Shown here in pieces: positions 11,313 to 22,800 of a DNA stretch of 64,000 bases. Each line of letters begins with the position of its first letter. Position 1 is the stretch's first letter. The notes under the pieces were generated by a model. That model saw only the letters and a program-made list of their open reading frames with translations, had not been told where the DNA came from and searched no databases. The translations under genes were made by a program, and so were the position numbers. This DNA is from Verticillium longisporum (lineage: Eukaryota; Ascomycota; Sordariomycetes; Glomerellales; Plectosphaerellaceae): NCBI GenBank assembly GCA_019188255.1, contig JAETXT010000007.1, forward strand, positions 1,798,001 to 1,862,000. The letters run 5' to 3'.

Positions 11313-12918
11313 TCACAGGGCTTCAGCACCCTCGAGAATACCGAGGGCGCCGCCCACAAGATGCAGACTCCCTGTGACCAACGCCTGCACAGGCTCCTCT
11401 TTGGAGTCTCGCCCGAGGTTCTCTACAAAGTTCAGGGCCTCCTCGATCGTGGGGATCACGGATATCTTCGCGGCTGGATCCAGGGCCTGCCACTTTTCGG
11501 CAAAGCTCCGCTGCACAGTCAGAGCTTCAATGGCCTTGGGATCGTACTGGTTGTTGACAAAGTCTGGAGCGAGTTAGCAAATGGAGCCAGCGGATGAAGA
11601 AGAATGACATGACCAACCCTTCTTGTACCCCGTCGAGTAGGTGACATTGGTACAAAAGACAACATGGTCAAACGAGGTGCCATCGGCTCGCTTGATGGTG
11701 TTGTGAATGCCATCCAAAAAGTCGATCGCCTCGGTGCGACCCTGCTGGTTGAAAACAAGTGCCCTCTTTCCTGGCTTCTCCTTCGTCTCGCCGGCGAACC
11801 ACTGCGCCGCCATCTTGAGACTGTCCGTCGTGTGCGCGCCGTCGAGGTGCCAAGTGACACCTTCGGCAGGCTTGACCTCGCAGCGGCCCCGCCACTCGAC
11901 CTGCTCGAGGCCGTCCACGAAAGCCTGCGGCAGGGAATCCTCCTGTCGCCTGAACGACGGGTCAATCTTGGTGAGCGCCGCCTCGGCCAGCGCCACGGCC
12001 AGACTGGCGTTTCGCTTCTGGAACAGGGCATCCGGGCGGATCTTGACACCCTCCAGCCGCGGGTCGACGCCGACGTCGGTCAGGTTCACCCCCTTTTCCA
12101 CGGCCCGCTCCCGCAGCACCGCCGCCGCGCCCTCGACCTGCTCGACGGTGAAGGCCGGGGCGCCCGTCTTCATGATGCCGCCCTTGTGCCACGCAATCTT
12201 CTCGACCGTGTCGCCCAGGGCAAAGACGTGGTCAATGCCGAGCGTCGAGATGCCGGCGGCCACAGGCAGCTGGACGATATTGGTCGCATCGAATTCGCCC
12301 CCGATGCCCGTCTCGAGCACGGCGCAGTCGACGCCCTCCTCCATGAAGGCATGCAGCGCCAGCAGCGTCATGTACCGCGCATACACGGGCTTCGCGCCCG
12401 CAGGCAGCTTGTCGATCTGCTCGCGCGAGCTCTCGAGCCTGTCCCAGACGTCGAAGAAGTAGCGCGCAAAGAGCGCCTCGGCAATGGGCTTCCCGTTGAC
12501 GCGGATGCGCTCGCGCACGGCGACGAGGTGCGGCGAGATGAGGAGGCCCGTCTTTCGGGGCAGGCCGGTGGCGGCGCGGTGGCGGGCAAGGATCGAGTCG
12601 GTGAAGGCGCAGGCGGTGCCCTTGCCTTTGGTGCCGGCGACGTGGATGACGTTGAGACGGTTCAGGGCGGCGGGGGAGTAGCCGAGGCGGGCTATGTAGG
12701 TGCGCATCTCGAGGATGGCAGCCTCATCGGGACGGATGCCGGCCTTGCGGCGGGCTTCGACGATTTCGAAGGGGGTCTGGAGGGAATTGAGGGCGTCGAT
12801 GGCGTCCTGGTTGCTGTCAGCACGTAGAGCTCGAGGTTCGTGGACAGAGGAGCCATGTGAGGTGGCGGGTGGACGGCGGGGAGGCACACACATTGTAGGT
12901 TCTGGTGGTGGTAGCCAT
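11313..12918 (-). CDS. met7: Folylpolyglutamate synthase
   Basis: Three exons on the minus strand, 12918-12892, 12806-11618 and 11563-11313, give 488 residues. Exon 1 encodes only nine residues (MATTTRTYN) before a GTGTGT donor, and phase 0 is kept into DAIDALNSLQ. The P-loop is GTKGKGT at 67-73. SPHLVAVRERI, FFDVWDRL, ETGIGGEFDATN, GIDHVFALGDT, HKGGIMK and LDGAHTTDSL follow in the family order. A 54-bp intron splits GYKK|DFVNNQYDP. The C-terminal exon ends with the family's LVTGSLHLVGG motif. By family the enzyme adds glutamates to tetrahydrofolate and is needed for methionine synthesis and mitochondrial folate. It is the more orthodox of the two neighbouring paralogues. A longer mitochondrial isoform from an upstream start cannot be excluded. 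Confidence 0.9.
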
Positions 12919-13521
12919 TGCGCGTATCAAGGTGAGCCTTGGTGTGAGGGTACGGGTGAGGATCCGCGGGACTCCAAGACACACATGATGCATCAAGGCA
13001 ACGGCGGCTGATGCAGGTGCTGGTGTGAGTCCAGAGGCAGGTGCCGGTGGAAATGCAGGCAAGTGCAGGCAAGTGCAGGCAAGTGCAGGCAAGTGCAGGC
13101 AAGTGCAGGCAAGTGCAGGCAAGTGCAGGCAAGTGCAGGCAAGTGCAGGCAAGTGCAGGCAAGTGGAGGAAAGTCGCGGGGAAGTCACGATTCGCGTCGT
13201 GCCCGAAGTCGGATCAGCTTCCTTCCTACCCTTGGTGCCCCTCTTGCCCTCTTCAATGGGGTACCTGCCAAAAGACAATGCAGGGCAGGTGGCGGGGTCC
13301 TGGTGACTGCCGGGCGGGTGCGACCGGCTGGCCCTTCCAGTGCACCCCTCCTGCCCCTTTGGGCCACCATGCTGCACCACCTGCCCGCTCTCTTATCTCT
13401 CGTCACCACAGGTCCGAGATGTGACCCCCTCCTCTGCGCCTGCTGCAGGCGGCATAAGATTCTCGCTGCAGCCTACATAGATGTTTTCTGGTACCTCACT
13501 CTTTTTTGAAGCCTGCGCACC
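12919..13521. promoter_or_regulatory. Shared promoter region between divergent FPGS and aldehyde dehydrogenase genes
   Basis: About 600 bp separates the two start codons, which point away from each other, so promoters for both must lie here. The region contains the 10-bp minisatellite. A pyrimidine-rich tract, then a T run (13501-13507), precedes the aldehyde dehydrogenase ATG. I see no convincing TATA box for either gene. Confidence 0.55.
13051..13170 (+). repeat. 10-bp minisatellite, ten perfect copies
   Basis: AAGTGCAGGC is repeated ten times without a mismatch from 13061 to 13160. It is flanked by degenerate copies AAATGCAGGC at 13051 and AAGTGGAGGA at 13161. The array lies 130-250 bp upstream of the FPGS start. 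A 10-bp unit is close to one helical turn, so a factor bound to each unit would face the same side. Because 10 is not a multiple of 3 it reads as Cys/Leu/Pro-type repeats in all frames, but no gene uses it. Confidence 0.95.
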
Positions 13522-15208
13522 ATGACCGATACATACAAGCTGTGGGTGGGCGGCCGAGAACAGCCGGGCAATGGCGAGCTGTAAGACTCCGTGTTGATGG
13601 GCCCTCGACCTCGCTATCGAGCCACTCACTCATCCTCTGTAGCATCCCCATCGAGGATCCCGCCACTGGAGACATCTTTGCACAGTAGGCGACTTCAATT
13701 CCATACCCTCATCCTACAGACTCAATATTGAGAACTCACCACTCATGCTCCCAGCTGCCACTCGGCCTCCATCACAGACGTCAATGACATCGTAACAGCC
13801 GCTCACGAGACCTTCAAATCAGGCGTCTGGTCAAAGGCACCCCGCCAGACACGCGCCGATGTCCTCGATGTCGCCGCCAACCTCTTGGCCACTGCCATTC
13901 CGCAACTCATACCACTCGAGGTCCGCCAGACTGGCCGTGCCATCCGCGAGCTCAACGCCCAGGTCCCCACCCTGACCAAGTGGTTCCGCTACTATGCTGC
14001 TCTTCTGCGCACCGAAGAGCGTCCAGTTCTCCCTACATTTGGCAAGTTGCACAATTGGGTCGACCGTGTGCCCCTCGGCGTCGTCGTCCAAATCACCCCT
14101 TTCAACCACCCCCTTCTCATCGCCGTCAAGAAGCTCGCGCCGGCTCTGGCTGCCGGCAACAGCGTCATCATCAAGCCCAGCGAACTCACGCCATTGACCA
14201 CACTACGACTGGGGGCTATTCTGCGTGAGGCTGGTCTTCCCGACGGGGTGCTTACCGTTCTTCCTGGATACGGCGCCACAACCGGCAAGGCGCTCGTCGA
14301 ACACCCTCTCGTGCGCAAAGTGGATGTGACAGGTGGAACAGCCGCTGGTCGAGCCATCGGAGCCATTGCTGGGAAGAATCTGGCCAAGTTCACAGCCGAG
14401 CTTGGCGGCAAAGCACCGCTCGTCGTCTTTGACCAGGCCGACGTCGATGTGGCCGTCAACGGTATCGCCTTTGGCTCCTTCATTGCTAGTGGACAGACGT
14501 GTGTTGCCAGCACCAGGATCATTGTACAAGAGAGCATCTACGACGACCTATTGGCCAAGCTTCAGACCAAAGTCGAGTCCATCAAAAGACGTATGGGTGC
14601 GCCGAGCAATGTTGAGTCTATGATGGGCCCACTGGTCTCGGCGAAGCAGCTGAAGAACGTCGAGGATCTAGTCAATGATGCGGTTGTAAACGGCACGGCT
14701 GCCATACTCGCGGGGGGCCGTCGCATGACAGGTACGGGTTCGGTCGACGGCACCGACTTTTCCAAGGGCTATTACTTTGAACCCACGATTCTAGGCGCAG
14801 CTACCGGATTAAAGGAGCTTTTGACAAGTCGCATCTGGAAAGAAGAGGCCTTTGGCCCGGTCATTGTCGTGGCAAAGTTCAGCACGGAACAGGAAGCTGT
14901 CGACCTGGCCAACGACAGTGAGTTCGGTCTCGGCGCAGCTCTGTGGACCAAAGACCTGTCTCAAGCATTCCGCGTTTCGGAGCAAATCGACGCTGGCATC
15001 GTATGGGTGAACACGCACCACCGCAACGACCCGAGCAGTCCGTGGGGGAGCCAAGGGGTCCAGCGGCGTGGGCAGCGAAAACGGCCGGGACGCTTTCTAC
15101 GCGTACACCAAGATGAAGAGTACGATTATCAACTACGCCTCGACGGAGGAAGCGCTCGCCGCCGACGATTGGTTCCGGGAAGGCACGGGGGACGTGAGGT
15201 ATGGATAG
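13522..15208 (+). CDS. Aldehyde dehydrogenase with a C-terminal frame break
   Basis: Exons 13522-13580, 13643-13684 and 13755-15208 join in phase. NAD(P)-dependent aldehyde dehydrogenase motifs are present: TPFNHP, KPSELTP, the VTGGTAAGR loop, catalytic Glu in AELGGKAP (codon 14398-14400), catalytic Cys in SGQTCVAS (codon 14500-14502), and EEAFGPV. The frame is then lost at the G5 run 15044-15048. The upstream frame reads Trp-Gly and continues as Arg-rich nonsense to 15300. The neighbouring frame from 15050 carries the expected family C terminus (AKGSSGVGSENG, then FYAYTKMKS) and stops at 15208. One base too many, or two too few, explains it. Either the gene is a recent pseudogene or the base is an assembly error. 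By family it oxidises an aldehyde to a carboxylate; the substrate is not evident. Confidence 0.78.
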
Positions 15209-15417
15209 TTGGAGCCCGAATCAACATTTGTCCGAGTCTCCTGATAAAGGAATACCGCTTGTTCGCCCCATATGCTTGCGTGCCTAGAATCGGATCCTGA
15301 GATACCACCCGACACACTACCCTCGCAGCACACAATGTTGCGAAACAGCACGCGTACAGCAGGCTGGAGAACACAATGAGGCCCCAGTAACCCCCCTACC
15401 GCACTGTTAATCTTACT

Positions 15418-15895
15418 TCATCTGGGAATACCCACCAGGCAAGCCACGATAGCGACCGTGAACGCCGTGGCGAAATATCGCCCATACTCGCTCGTCTCAC
15501 ACAGCCTGCCGATGCACACTTGGCTAATGCTGATATTGTTGCTGCTGCCAAAGCCAAACACGACGCAGAACATGAAGCACTCCGGCATGGACGAACCTGC
15601 CGGCAGCCAAATGTCAGGAGGAAACGCCAGTACTCTATTCAGGTCAGTCAATGGACTTGCCATCGCGGTGGCGAGTTCTCCCAGTGCAAACCTTAGAAGC
15701 ATGATGGCGGTGACAACACAAACGCTGGCGCGGAACATCAAGCAGCGCGACCCGTACTTGCCTAAGAGCCGATGTAGATGCTGCAGAAGAAGCACAGGAA
15801 GACAACAGTTGAAAGGATCCAGCCGATCTGACTCTTGGCGTAGTCTTTCAGCTGGTTTGCGCTGACGTACCCTGTCTCGTCTAACGCCAGACATC
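15418..15895 (-). pseudogene. Relic of an MFS monocarboxylate-type transporter
   Basis: Reading the minus strand from about 15880, one frame gives GYVSANQLKDYAKSQIGWIL and a hydrophobic helix ending in IYIGS. This is the TM1-TM2 region of fungal MCT/MCH-like MFS carriers. A stop (15762-15764) and frame change follow, then the next frame continues GKYGSRCLMF. After a short stretch comes text typical of TM10-TM11 of the same family (FGFGSSNNISIS, VCIGRLCETSEYGRYFATAF), ending in a stop at 15418 where family members continue. About 250 residues from the middle are missing. So the remnant has an internal deletion, at least one frameshift and a truncated end, and cannot be functional. Confidence 0.7.
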
Positions 15896-16050
15896 CGGGG
15901 CAAACATGGCATGAAGCTCATGAGCCAACAACAAAGTAAGTCTCCATGTTCGGGCCATAAGATAGCACCCTGCTCACGGTACAAAATCCCTTGAGATTGC
16001 TGAGCAAAAGGGTGCCGCCTGGACCGAGGCCAGAGGGACAAAAGATGAGC

Positions 16051-16121
16051 TGCGTGAACTGGGAATCGAACCCAGGGCTCCCCGATGGCAACGGAGAATT
16101 TTACCACTAAACCATTCACGC
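16051..16121 (-). tRNA. tRNA-Gly (anticodon GCC)
   Basis: On the minus strand a 71-nt cloverleaf starts GCGTGAA and ends TTCACGC plus discriminator A, giving a perfect 7-bp acceptor stem. The D arm (TGGTTTAGTGGTAAAA), the anticodon loop with GCC in CGTTGCCATCG, and the T arm with GGTTCGATTCC are all present, so the internal A and B boxes are intact. There is no intron. It lies directly upstream of the MFS relic on the same strand. Confidence 0.95.
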
Positions 16122-16393
16122 TTAACATCATGAGCGAAGGCTCCTGGATCGATGCAACGGAACCCGACGGGTACAATGATTAATCGCGCGGCAGCCAAAT
16201 ATCTTGTCTGGAGTCGTGGGATCACGGTGGGTGCATGAGGGCAAGATGTGGGGCTCGAGTCATGGTCGCATGGGCCGGCTCTTTGTCTCGATCTCTCCAC
16301 ATGGAAACTTTTCTGCATCTTCGGGTCCGTCTGACGCGAGCGGTAGCAACTCCGACGCCATGAGCTCAACCTCCCGAAACCTCTACATCAACT

Positions 16394-16467
16394 GGTCGGT
16401 TAGCTCAGTTGGTTAGAGCGTGGTACTAATAATGCCAAGGTCATGAGTTCGACCCTCATACTGACCA
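16394..16467 (+). tRNA. tRNA-Ile (anticodon AAU)
   Basis: A 74-nt cloverleaf starts GGTCGGT and ends ACTGACC plus A. The acceptor stem tolerates one G-U-type pair. The D arm has TAGCTCAGTTGGTTAGAGC (A box), the anticodon loop is CTAATAA (AAU, read as inosine at the wobble position after editing), and the T arm contains GAGTTCGACCCTC (B box). No intron is present. It is divergent from the tRNA-Gly gene 270 bp away. Confidence 0.95.
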
Positions 16468-17714
16468 GCGATATCTTTTGCCAGTCCGCGAGACTTTTTT
16501 TCTGGCCTCCATGGCGGTGATGGGCACCATTTTGCCGCAGGAATGGGACACTCGAGCGGTAGTATTCTCGTGAAAGGCCCAGTTGTGGGGCACAGACATT
16601 TCTGTTCCGGCTCTCCTCGGCATGGGCGTGGACGGTTCCATTGATCTGTCTTGGGATCGAGCTCAGCAGGCCATAAGCCTGAACCTGCTAAGTGTGCCCA
16701 CTGTCGAAGTGCTCCGCTGGGCCCGGCTCGGCGCCGTAGCACCTGACCCACCAGTGCCGCAACTTCGGCGTCTTCAGGTCCCGACAAGGCATGCAATTAC
16801 GGGCCTTGGCAACGGGGGCATTTCGAAAGCTGCACATTGCGATTGCTGGCATATTCTGCGGTCGTCAGCCAGAGACATACCGTGGGCTTGTTGCTGCCTG
16901 CCTCCTCCGTGTTGACCACCTACTAGAACATGGTACCTATGCTCTGGTAACAGCACTAGCTGAGTGCTGTAGAAGGAAGCGGCACAGCATTGGATCAAGG
17001 GCCCAGAGCCGACGAACACGACTCCTGGAAAACCACTTCAGCCTAGGAGAAAGCTATAGCTTAAGGTTTCATGCCAACGTACGTCTTAGTATGAAGATTG
17101 ATCTGTTTCTCAGTAGGACAGGTGCATGGTCGTACGTATGGCGAATATGCGTCTTGGACTGTACACAGAAGCCACTGACCAGAAATGCGTCGGACAACAG
17201 TCGAACAGGCGGATCAGCGACAGATCGAAGAGTGCTGCCTGGAACGTCCCTCGTCTGAGAGGCTTTGGCATTGTTCGTCATCAATCTGTGAGTGCCAGGC
17301 ACAGCAAAGGTTTACAAGACGGGATGCTGACCGACGCGGTTGGCAGGGCAGGGGACAACCTCGCTGCTGCGCCGCGCCAGAGTACTGACGCACTTTAGCC
17401 TGCTGTCGAAAGTGGTGCTAGTCAGATGGCTGTGATAGGCCAGCTCGCCAATTTCCATCGTGTCGTGTGGTGTTGTGCGTCTAAGAGCATCTTGCATGCA
17501 AGGTGGGTTTGCATCCATTTCTCGGAATCAAGTCTGAGAATGCCGTGGGACAGCGATGGCACGTTCTATATCACGCATCTTGTCTGCCCTCTCTGGGACG
17601 GCTTCGAAATGGACCAGCTTAGGCATCATACTCGATTCGAATCCCGTTATTTCCTAATCAACCATTATACGTGGCTCTTGTTAGCTGGTTGACTCCGACG
17701 GTCCTGACACAACA
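16468..17714. other. Gene-free stretch after tRNA-Ile
   Basis: About 1.25 kb with only short open frames on both strands and no recognisable domain. Near 17635-17655 a T-loop-like string (GATTCGAATCC) occurs, but no acceptor stem or anticodon arm surrounds it. The last ~100 bp should include the promoter of the RTA1-like gene. Confidence 0.5.
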
Positions 17715-18974
17715 ATGTCCGGCTCAGCAACAGCAACTTACATGCCGAGCGCGACTTCAGCGGCGGCAGAGCCCTCCTGCACGACAGCGGTGCCCGGAAA
17801 GCACGGAAAAGTCCCGTATGACGCCTGCAACTCCAACTACAACTTTGAGCCAGACTTTGCGGTCAACTGCGCCTTTGCAGTGCTCTTTGGGTTGACCCTG
17901 GGCGCCCACTTGGTGCAAGCCGTCACCTGGAAAAAGGTACAAGAACTCGTCACTTCGAATCCTGTTGCTGTGACTGACTGATATGACCAGCGATTCTGCT
18001 GGGTAGTGACCATGGCGGCCGCGTGGGAATGCACCGCGTTCGCCCTCAAATCGGCCGGCGCGAGGGACCAGCAAAAGCAGATCTACGCCATACTTGGCCA
18101 GCTATTCTTCCTCCTCGCGCCCTTGTGTACGTATCTCATCCTCAAGGGACCCTGTATCTAACTAACGGACTCGATGCAGGGATGAATGCTTTCGTCTACA
18201 TGACCATTCCCCGACTCGTGTACTACGTCTTGCCGGACCGCAGCATCTGGAACCTGAAAGCCACCCAACTGACCGAACTCTTCGTCTGGATGGACGTGCT
18301 GTGCTTCCTCGTGCAAGCCGGCGGCGGCAGTCTCCTGTCGGGCGATGACATGGAGATGATGCGCATCGGACAGTACATCTACGTTGCCGGCTGCGCTGCG
18401 CAGCTGTTCTTCATCGTCATCTTCTGCGCACTGATGGGTCGACTATACGTCAGGATGCGCGAGGCTCAACGCTTCGACCTCAGGATGACGCTTGTAAAGT
18501 CGCTCTTGTGGGCCTTGCTTGCCGTTCTCATCCTCATCATAGTGAGCTCACTTTTCCCCCGAGAATCTTAATCCCACAAGCCCTGCTGACGTGTATCTGC
18601 AGATTCGGATCGTCTTCCGTCTCTACGAGTTCAAGCCGGGCTCGGACTTCAACAGCGAGGTTCTGACGAATGAGTACTATGCGCTTGGACTCGACGCGCT
18701 GCCGATGCTGCTTGGGCTTCTGTTGCTTAACGCAGTGCATCCGGGATGGGTGCTTAGTGGTCCGGATAGCGAGCTGCCCAGAGTTCCGAGACGCGAGAAG
18801 AAAGAAATCAAACGGCTGAAGAAGGAGGCCAAGAAGGCAGCCAAGCTGAAGGCGAAGGAGGAAAAGAGGCAGAAGAAGGCGATGAAGTTGTCGCACGTCA
18901 AAGAGGCCCAACGATCGTCAGACACTTTCGAGATGAATGAGGCGTCGGAACGAGGCGATGCTCATGCAGTCTAA
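17715..18974 (+). CDS. RTA1-like seven-transmembrane protein
   Basis: Four exons, 17715-17936, 17991-18126, 18180-18541 and 18603-18974, sum to 363 codons with matching phases. Hydrophobic helices alternate with short loops through the middle. The family hallmark VFRLYEF opens the last exon, followed by the helix containing the LPMLLGLLLLNAVHPG motif. The C-terminal ~70 residues are a cytosolic, highly basic Lys/Glu helix (KKEIKRLKKEAKKAAK). RTA1/RSB1 proteins are plasma-membrane proteins linked to resistance to 7-aminocholesterol and to movement of sphingoid bases; the molecular activity of most fungal paralogues is not known. The N terminus (about 35 residues) is Ser/Thr/Ala-rich and probably outside the cell. 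Confidence 0.88.
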
Positions 18975-19808
18975 TCTTTCCTTTTCCGTCCATATCCCAC
19001 ATCATATAGATAGATAGAAGCTATTTACTTTGACTGGAGCCTTGAGCTTATTGTTCGGGACCGGCCCTGGGACAACGTGCCTGGCAACCTACCTGGCTTC
19101 AATATTGGACTGACAGTAGGACCACCCTCGCCGCTCTTGGTCTCCCGCGATTGATGAAAACGGAGGTGAGAATTGTGCACATCTTGCATGTACGAAATGA
19201 GACTACGGCAGCAACCGTAAGATCGGGATCCCGGTCCGTTTCCAATGGTCTGGTACAGTGTCTACAGCGGCTGACCCTCTGCAGGTCACTTTCAGCTGAA
19301 TGTGCGAGTGACGAGGCGGCGACCCCGCCCTTCTACAATCAACAGCTCGCCGACAGGGGACCTTCATTGCTGAAAGAAAGTCTATTTTCTTGACATATGC
19401 AACTCTTCGGCTCTTCCCATGGACTTCATGGATCACATGCCACATGTAAGTGAGGGCTGAACATCTTGGCCCGTCTCACCTTCAGCCGCACTTCCTACGA
19501 TGACAGCTCAGAGAAACCAGTCGCCCTATGACATGCGCAGGCCAGCCGTACTGAAGTACATGTGAAGATGAAAGTATATGGTACCTCTAGATGGCGTACG
19601 CCACAGCTAAGCCCGTAATCCGCTTAAGCTTGAATGATTTCAGGGGTACACGAGCCAGTTTGACCCCATCCCGACTTGACATAAGCCTACAAAGCTTCAT
19701 CGTGTTTCAGCGGGGTACGTCGTTTAAGTCAATGTCTACCAGCCAAAACTCAACATATCTTCATTTCCTCGGGGTGAGCATAGCCAAGTGCAGACACATG
19801 ACTAGCTC
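18975..19808. other. Intergenic upstream of the Tc fusion gene
   Basis: About 830 bp with no supported gene. A short GATA repeat (TAGATAGATAGA) sits near 19005 in the likely 3' UTR of the RTA1-like gene. The rest would have to carry a fungal promoter for the Tc fusion gene. I see no bacterial operon signal such as a Shine-Dalgarno site at the 19809 ATG. Confidence 0.5.
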
Positions 19809-22800
19809 ATGGCCATCGACGGCGATCCAAGCAAGGCCGCGGCCGGCGCCGGGTATGGTCTGTTCGGCGCTTCGTCACAGGGCTCTCGCCCGGCCGGCCA
19901 AGACTTCTTTGACCTGTCCAGCCTCGGAAGCACCCTCTCGGCCTCAGCTGCTCTGCCTGCCGCGCCGTCAATAGTCCCGCTAAAGGAGGGCGGTGCCATT
20001 TCTGGCCTGGGGGAGAAATACAATGTCAGCTCAGCCTCCGGGACCGGGTCATTGTCGGTGCCTATCGAGACATCACCCGCCAGGCGCGGCATGCAACCAC
20101 AGCTCGCGCTTCAGTACGATTCAGCCGCTGGGAACAGCGAGTTTGGCCTCGGGTGGCAATTGCGCGGCGGCGCTTCCATCACGCGGAAGACATCCAAAGG
20201 CTTGCCTCGATATCACGACCCCGCCTCCGGCCCGGAGTCCGATGTCTTTGTCCTCTCTGGCATGGAGGATCTGGTGCCTGTGTTCAAGAAAGACGCGTCA
20301 GGGGTGATTCTCCAGGACTCTGCGGGCAATCACGTCACCGAAGAGTCTGTCCGTGGCAACCATGTAGTGCGGAGGTATTTCCCACGCAGTCGTCAGACCT
20401 TTGCTCGCATTGAACGCTGGACGAATCTTGAAAGCCGGAACGACGTGCACTGGCGCGTCGTGACTGAGGAAAATAGCACTTTGGTCTTTGGCTCCGATGC
20501 CAACTCCAGAATTTTCGATCAGTCAGCCGCGGTCGATGGCAATATCCGCATCTTTTCCTGGCTTCAGTCTGAAACATATGATACATACGGCAATGCCATG
20601 ACCTTCACCTACAAGCAGGAGGACTCGGCCAGTGTTAGTGGTGAGGCAGCACATGAGGCGTTCCGTACGCCTGAGAGCCGGGGGGCCAACCGATATTTAA
20701 AATCAATTCGATACGGGAACACGATACCCAACCGATCTCAAAACACCTGGGCTGCGTTTTCAGCATTCGAACTCCCCCAGGACTCATGGAAGTTCTCCGT
20801 TGTTTTTGACTATGGGGAACATGACGAGAGCCTTCCCAGCCCCGTTGAAGTCGGTGCCTGGCGGGCAAGACTGGATCCCTTCTCAACCCATCGGCCAGGC
20901 TTTGAGTTACGGACCTACCGACTCTGCCACAGAATCTTGATGTTTCATCATTTTACTGAGCTGGGCCAAGAACCTTGTCTGGTGTCCTCAATGGAGCTCG
21001 CATATAGCGAACACCCATCCCTGACAGTCTTGACGTCTGTTCGCCATTTTGGACATTCTTTTGATATCGCCTCAGGTACAATCATCTCACGCGGTCTCCC
21101 ACCACTCGAATTCTCCTACCAGGAGTTTCCTTTAGACCAGGAACTCGAAAGATTGACCCCGCAAGTGGTGGACGAGAAAAGCCTCCGCAATCTTCCCGTT
21201 GGCCTTGATGGAAGAGACTACCAGTGGATCGACTTGGATGGCGACGGTCTCCCTGGAATACTCATGAGGTCAGAAGCCGCATGGTACTACAAGCGCAACA
21301 CCAGCGCCAACAATGTCCAGGCTGGGACAGAGCCACCTCAGGCCGTTGCCCAATTTGGAGAACTAGAGCTGATCCGCACAATTCCGTCGGCGTCTGAACC
21401 TGAAATGTGTCACTTTGGTGATGTGACGGGTTCTGGGAAGCTGAACCTCATTCAAACAGCACCCTCAGGATGGGGATACTTTGAACGCGAAGCGGATATT
21501 GACGCTGGATGGACCAATTTCCGATACATGGCCAGGTTTCCCAATGTCGACGCCTCGAAAGATAGTGTCAAAATGATCGATCTCACCGGAGATGGCTTAC
21601 CAGATGTCCTCATATACGAGGATGAAGTCCTGACTTGGTACCCTTCCCTCGGCGAAGAGGGCTATGGAGACGGTGCCTCGGTTTCACAGCCTTTCTCAGA
21701 TCGTAGTTCCCCAATCTGCCTCTTCCAGGACACGGAACAAACTCTTTATCTGGCCGACATGTCGGGAGATGGTCTCGCTGATATTGTTCGAATACGAAAC
21801 TCTGATGTCAGCTATTGGCCAAACTGCGGCTACGGCAACTTTGGCCGCATCGTCCAGATGGACGGCGCACCATCTTTTGACTACCAAGGTGCATTCCATC
21901 AGGGAAGAATCCGCCTGGCAGATATTGACGGCTCTGGGACGACCGATCTCATCTATCTTTCAGGTCAGGGGTTGGACCTGTACATGAACCAGTCTGGCAA
22001 CCAGTTTTCTGCCAGAAAGCGGCTTCCACCAAGCTTCCCAATTGATAACATCTCCGTTGTCAGTGTCGCGGATCTTCTGGGAAACGGAACAGCCTGTCTC
22101 GCTTGGTCGACAAGCCTTCCCGCAAACCGCCAAAGTATCCAGTATATAGACTTCACAAAGGGCCGTAAACCGCATCTTCTCAACCGCTTCGTCAATAATC
22201 TGGGAGCCGAGACGGTGATACGATATGCGCCATCCACCAAGTTCTACCTGGACGATAAGCAGAGCGGAACCCCCTGGATCACGAGGCTTCCCTTCCCCGT
22301 TCACTGCGTGGAGCAAGTGGAGATCATTGACCATGTCAGTCACAGCCGGTTTGCAAAGCGATACAGCTACCATCATGGATACTTTGACGGCCTTGAAAGA
22401 GAGTTCCGTGGCTTCGGCCGAACAGACGAGTGGGACACTGGCGTCTTCGAGGCTGCGACGGGTCCCCGGATGAGCAACGAGGATGCTGCTTGGCACACCC
22501 CGCCCGTGCGGACGACTACCTGGTTTCATACCGGAATGTTCGTCGACGAAAGGACCTGGAGCCGCCAGATACAGGCCGAATATTTTGCGGACCATGTGCG
22601 TAAGGAGCTTCGGAGTTCGCCATCTCATGGTGCTTTATTGCCCGAGTCGGTCAATCCGTTCGATCCAGAGGAGACCAGCATCCTGAGGGAGCGTTTCCGG
22701 GCACTTAAGGGGAAGCTTCTTCGAAAAGAGGTTTACAGCGAGGACGGATCAGATTCATCCCGTATTCCATTTGCTATTGAAGAACACAACTATTCTGTCA

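Noticed and set aside
11664..12827. 387-codon plus-strand frame over the minus-strand FPGS gene
   Set aside because: Shadow frame; the minus strand has all FolC motifs and good introns.
13061..13160. CRISPR-like or coding repeat (Cys/Leu/Pro repeats in translation)
   Set aside because: Units are directly adjacent with no spacers, and the 10-bp period rotates through all frames; it is a minisatellite.
15017..15060. Intron explaining the aldehyde dehydrogenase frame change
   Set aside because: No GT...AG pair with a branch site fits between the two family-matching segments; only a base gain or loss joins them.
17635..17660. tRNA-like T loop (GATTCGAATCC)
   Set aside because: No matching acceptor stem, D arm or anticodon arm nearby.
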